Source: Ancylostoma caninum (Eukaryota; Nematoda; Chromadorea; Rhabditida; Ancylostomatidae). Taken from it: 64,000 bases of DNA. How positions within the stretch are numbered: the stretch's first letter is position 1; each line of letters starts with the position of its first letter. The stretch lies in NCBI GenBank assembly GCA_037903475.1, contig JBAJFG010000309.1, positions 992,001 through 1,056,000 of the forward strand. The letters run 5' to 3'. The notes beneath the pieces are model-generated. The model was not told where the DNA came from, searched no databases, and was given only the letters and a program-made list of their open reading frames with translations. Below are positions 61,442-64,000 of the stretch, piece by piece. The translations under genes were made by a program, and so were the position numbers.

Positions 61442-61860
61442 GGTTTTGGTGTCCATCTCTGCATGGGCTCAGCTGATAGGCGGGGCTTATGGAAGTGGAT
61501 TGATAGTTGGAGAGTGGAGGAGTTGCGGTTGGGCAATAAGATGCAAGCCCCAGTACACCTGATGGAGAGGAGAGTACGCGTCCAGATCTCTTTCTCAGCT
61601 CCTAACAGCCGAGCAGCCCCTCCACATCGTCTCGACCACAGAGCTCCTCAGCTGATAGGCGGGGCTTATGGAAGTCGGTCACCGCAATTATATTTCGCCT
61701 AGTGGTTGGCGCCCTTTAGAGAGCGCGTCCTTAAATTTGTCTTTAAATACGACTGTAGCTTGGTGTCGGAGGCTGATCATGTACTACACGAACCAAGCAA
61801 CTCAACCAATGGAAAGAACAAAACTCACGAACAACAAAGGCATTAAAAAAACCAATCTCA

Positions 61861-62290
61861 CTAAAACTTAGAAGCATCATGGACTGAGACACTGATTAAG
61901 GAGTTTTTTGAAAGTGTTGCAGCCAATGGGGATTTGATGATTTCTGTAAGATTTCTCGAATTTCGGAGCAGTTCTATGCACAAAAAACAGCGCCTACAAT
62001 CACGCCTGGCTCTCCTGAGCTGAATTTTCATGGTTCCTCCACGGGTGCTTGATGCTCTGAGTGAGAAGAGATTCCCAGGTAACAAACCGCATTTTCCATG
62101 GATAATTTTATGAAGTAAAAGTAGGTCATTGACCTTCCTACGAAATGAGAGTGTTCTTAGACCAAAATTTATATTCCTTTCATGGCTAGGAGGAATACTA
62201 TCATAAAGGAAGCCAACGGAACAAATCATAAGTTTCCTGGTGAATGTGTTCTGGACCTTTTTTCAATTTCATTAGGTGACAGTAGAAAAC
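61861..62290 (-). pseudogene. LINE reverse transcriptase C-terminal fragment (CR1/Jockey-like)
   Basis: A minus-strand frame of 122 codons (62229-61861) reads RTLSFRRKVNDLLLLHKIIHG, then LRASSTRGGTMKIQLRRAR, ending HDASKF. It follows the end of many metazoan CR1/Jockey-clade polymerases: RR..NDL..L(Y/H)KIIHG, then S.TRG and a basic R(A/T)R stretch. In an adjoining frame just upstream, LKKVQNTFTRKL corresponds to the usual E.VQRRFTR. A frameshift or stop near 62230 and the lack of upstream RT domains mark it as a dead fragment. Confidence 0.75.
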
Positions 62291-62756
62291 CATAAAAATG
62301 GGAGAAATCACATCATATTGGTTTCAGGAAAGGTGTCAAAATTAGAGCGAACAAGCAAAACAAATAACAAGCATGGAGTGCAGTTTTGTAAAAAAAGATG
62401 AGAGACAACCCTACGTACTTTGCTAATGAAGCAGAGTTACCATTATTAGCTATGGTTGCCTCGCAGCTTTGTTACTTCTCCCTCGGACAGCTCTAGACGC
62501 GCTCACTCGCCTCGAAATGTACAATTAGCTATGGACTTTCATTTGTTTTCTCTTTAATGCCATATGTGATTGTATGCACTTTATATAAAATACGTGGAAG
62601 ATGTCTGAGCGGTTATGCAAACGGCAGTCTCCTTCATTGTTACTGTGTCCATGCACGTTTGTCAACTTTGACTTGAAGGATTTTCTCATTAGTAGTTTAT
62701 TTATACTAATATGTATGCGGCTGTCCCGAAGTCTCAGAGGATATCGACTCTGTTTT

Positions 62757-63006
62757 CAGCACAGGTTGAGAACTTCGTCTAAGATTTTATTCATGAGCTT
62801 TCGGCGCTTAGCCCCTTCCTAACAAAATCATACAATATATGCGTTAAAATATGGCAATCGGGCCAATTCATCACTCCCCTCTTTGCCGGGGAGCTCGGTG
62901 GGTGAAAAATAGCCACCCCATTTCTGTTAAGATCTGAAGAAGGCGCTAAGTGCCAAAAGCTCGTCAATAAAATCTTGGACGAAGTTCTCAACCTGTGCTG
63001 AAATCA
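62757..63006. mobile_element. foldback element, family D, copy 2
   Basis: Left end ACAGGTTGAGAACTTCGTC and right end GACGAAGTTCTCAACCTGT are inverted copies; inner blocks (AGATTTTATT, GAGCTTT, GGCGCTTAG) are repeated inverted. About 250 bp, non-coding. Confidence 0.8.
62921..62980 (+). ncRNA. hammerhead-like motif in family D, copy 2 (decayed)
   Basis: CTGAAGA (62934-62940), then AGGCGCTAAGTGCC (five-pair stem II with one G-U) and AAAA where GAAA is expected, then GCTCGTC with GTC in cleavage position, then AATAAAATC. The opposite arm of the same foldback has lost the CTGAAGA strand. Confidence 0.4.
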
Positions 63007-64000
63007 GAGTAGTTTATTCGTTTGTTTTCTTTATTTATAATCTCTCCTATCCTACTGTGTAACCCTACATAGTGACCATTTTTGCCTTCCCTCTTGGCTT
63101 TTCAAATTGTTTTTTCCGGAATAACTATGAAATATGGATTCTCTCTATGTCCTCATTCATCACAACACGTCACTCCACCTGCCAGAACTTATAAAATTAT
63201 CTCAGAGGCTTCAGATAGAATTATTCCGACAATTCTTATGAAATATCCTGTGCATTGCATGAAGACTACGAAATTGGAAATTGTGCTTAACGACTGCAGT
63301 TTTTTACGTCGTTTAGGAGAGCTGCTTTGAAACACCATGATGCCACTTCCCTGTCGGAATGCTGCAACGGATAGGATTTTGAGTAGTGGGTGTTCTGCAA
63401 ATAACCTTATATCAGATGAAAAACACCCCGAATTCGCAACAACTACAATATTTGCATCTTTCTAGGATTGACGCTCTGGTCGTTTCTATTCCAAATAGCT
63501 CAGAGTCAAGAAAATATTGGAAACTGTTCATGGGAAATGATAAATGTATGCGAGTTGTAATACAACGGAGAACTATAGGACTATATGTACGTACATTTCT
63601 ATCTATTCAAATAAACTCAATAATTTTAAGAAACGATGTTTCGGAAGTTTCCTCGGGGACAATAGGATTAATGGACCATTGCTAACTGATCGTACGGAGA
63701 GCTCCTTCACCCGAGTGGTCTACAACGCCATTTTTATCTGCAGGTTTCTTTCGTGAGAGTTTGTTGTGTGAGCTTCAACAATAACAAAAGTAAAAACGCC
63801 ATTCCTACTTAAAGAGGTACTTGTAAGGATTCGAAAACATAAATAAGCGAATCAGTCGCGATTATGCAACTGCATGTGGTTAATCTGGCAGGTTTCTTCT
63901 ACAAGTCTTCTGCTAACTGAACGTCAATCAGTATGGTTCTCATTGTGGAGAGTCGAGAGTATTTTGCATGCTTCACTGGTCTTTCGACAAGACAGATGAA

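Larger units (their letters stand above)
59442..61704. mobile_element. 2.3-kb element with inverted ends CACTAGGCGAAAT
   Basis: 59442-59496 and 61650-61704 are inverted copies (CACTAGGCGAAATGTAATAG against the complement of TTATATTTCGCCTAGTG, running on to TAGGCGG(A/G)GCTTA). A third partial copy of the inner part lies at about 61468-61499. Two foldback elements are nested inside. No transposase frame and no obvious target duplication, so the class is open; two independent inverted insertions are possible. Confidence 0.45.
62485..63790. repeat. dispersed repeat K plus L, copy 2
   Basis: One continuous stretch matches 51835-52440 (K) and then 54390-54518 plus 55277-55500 (L). K and L are therefore parts of one repeat unit of about 1.3 kb, split in the other locus by later rearrangement or insertion. 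A family D element (62757-63006) is inserted here. Confidence 0.6.

Noticed and set aside
1..64000. tRNA, rRNA, CRISPR array, bacterial-type operons
   Set aside because: None seen. Intron-rich genes and transposon content are eukaryotic; no cloverleaf with a proper T-arm was recognised by eye, although a tRNAscan run would be needed to exclude one.

Overview
The window is nuclear DNA of a nematode, most likely a clade V (strongylid/hookworm-type) parasite. The grounds are many short GT-AG introns with TTTNAG-type acceptors, acceptor-like sites directly before start codons (spliced-leader style), a cuticlin, a YGGWG-type peptide precursor, T20D4.11/DUF19 proteins, and very dense MITE, foldback, Penelope and LINE debris. 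The species cannot be named from sequence alone.

Layout. 1-10 kb: almost gene-free; one doubtful minus-strand coding remnant (285-736), two copies of foldback family A and a large inverted-repeat element (3694-6231) with a TTAA-flanked MITE (family B) nested in it. 10.1-22.3 kb: a complete 33-exon plus-strand gene for the Golgi glycoprotein 1 / cysteine-rich FGF receptor homologue (about 1173 aa, type I membrane protein). 22.3-31.1 kb: repeats (32-bp tandem array, MITE B, mariner-like MITE, LINE tail, MITE A). 31.15-34.64 kb: a complete 9-exon cuticlin-type ZP-domain gene (384 aa), with one copy of a GC-rich foldback element just upstream and another in intron 7. 38.05-38.41 kb: a two-exon gene for a secreted Gly/Trp-rich peptide precursor with its own TATA box and poly(A) signal. 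41.8-43.25 kb: a Penelope-like retroelement with RT (YIDD) and a GIY-YIG-like domain, broken by one stop, followed by a hammerhead-ribozyme-like motif. 43.9-46.2 kb and 56.8-57.8 kb: two paralogous six-exon secreted DUF19 genes with the same exon plan. 46.2-56.8 and 57.8-64 kb: nested repeats, including a textbook hAT MITE with 8-bp target duplications, a 60-bp minisatellite, a mariner-like MITE whose empty site survives in a second repeat copy, and a LINE RT fragment.

The genes share no pathway. GLG1 works in the secretory pathway; the cuticlin, the peptide precursor and the DUF19 proteins are all predicted secreted or surface products. The most interesting signal is a set of hammerhead-like motifs in the Penelope element and in two related foldback elements, with stem II preserved by wobble or compensatory changes. 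Gene models were spliced by hand from reading frames, splice consensus and family pattern; no database was searched.
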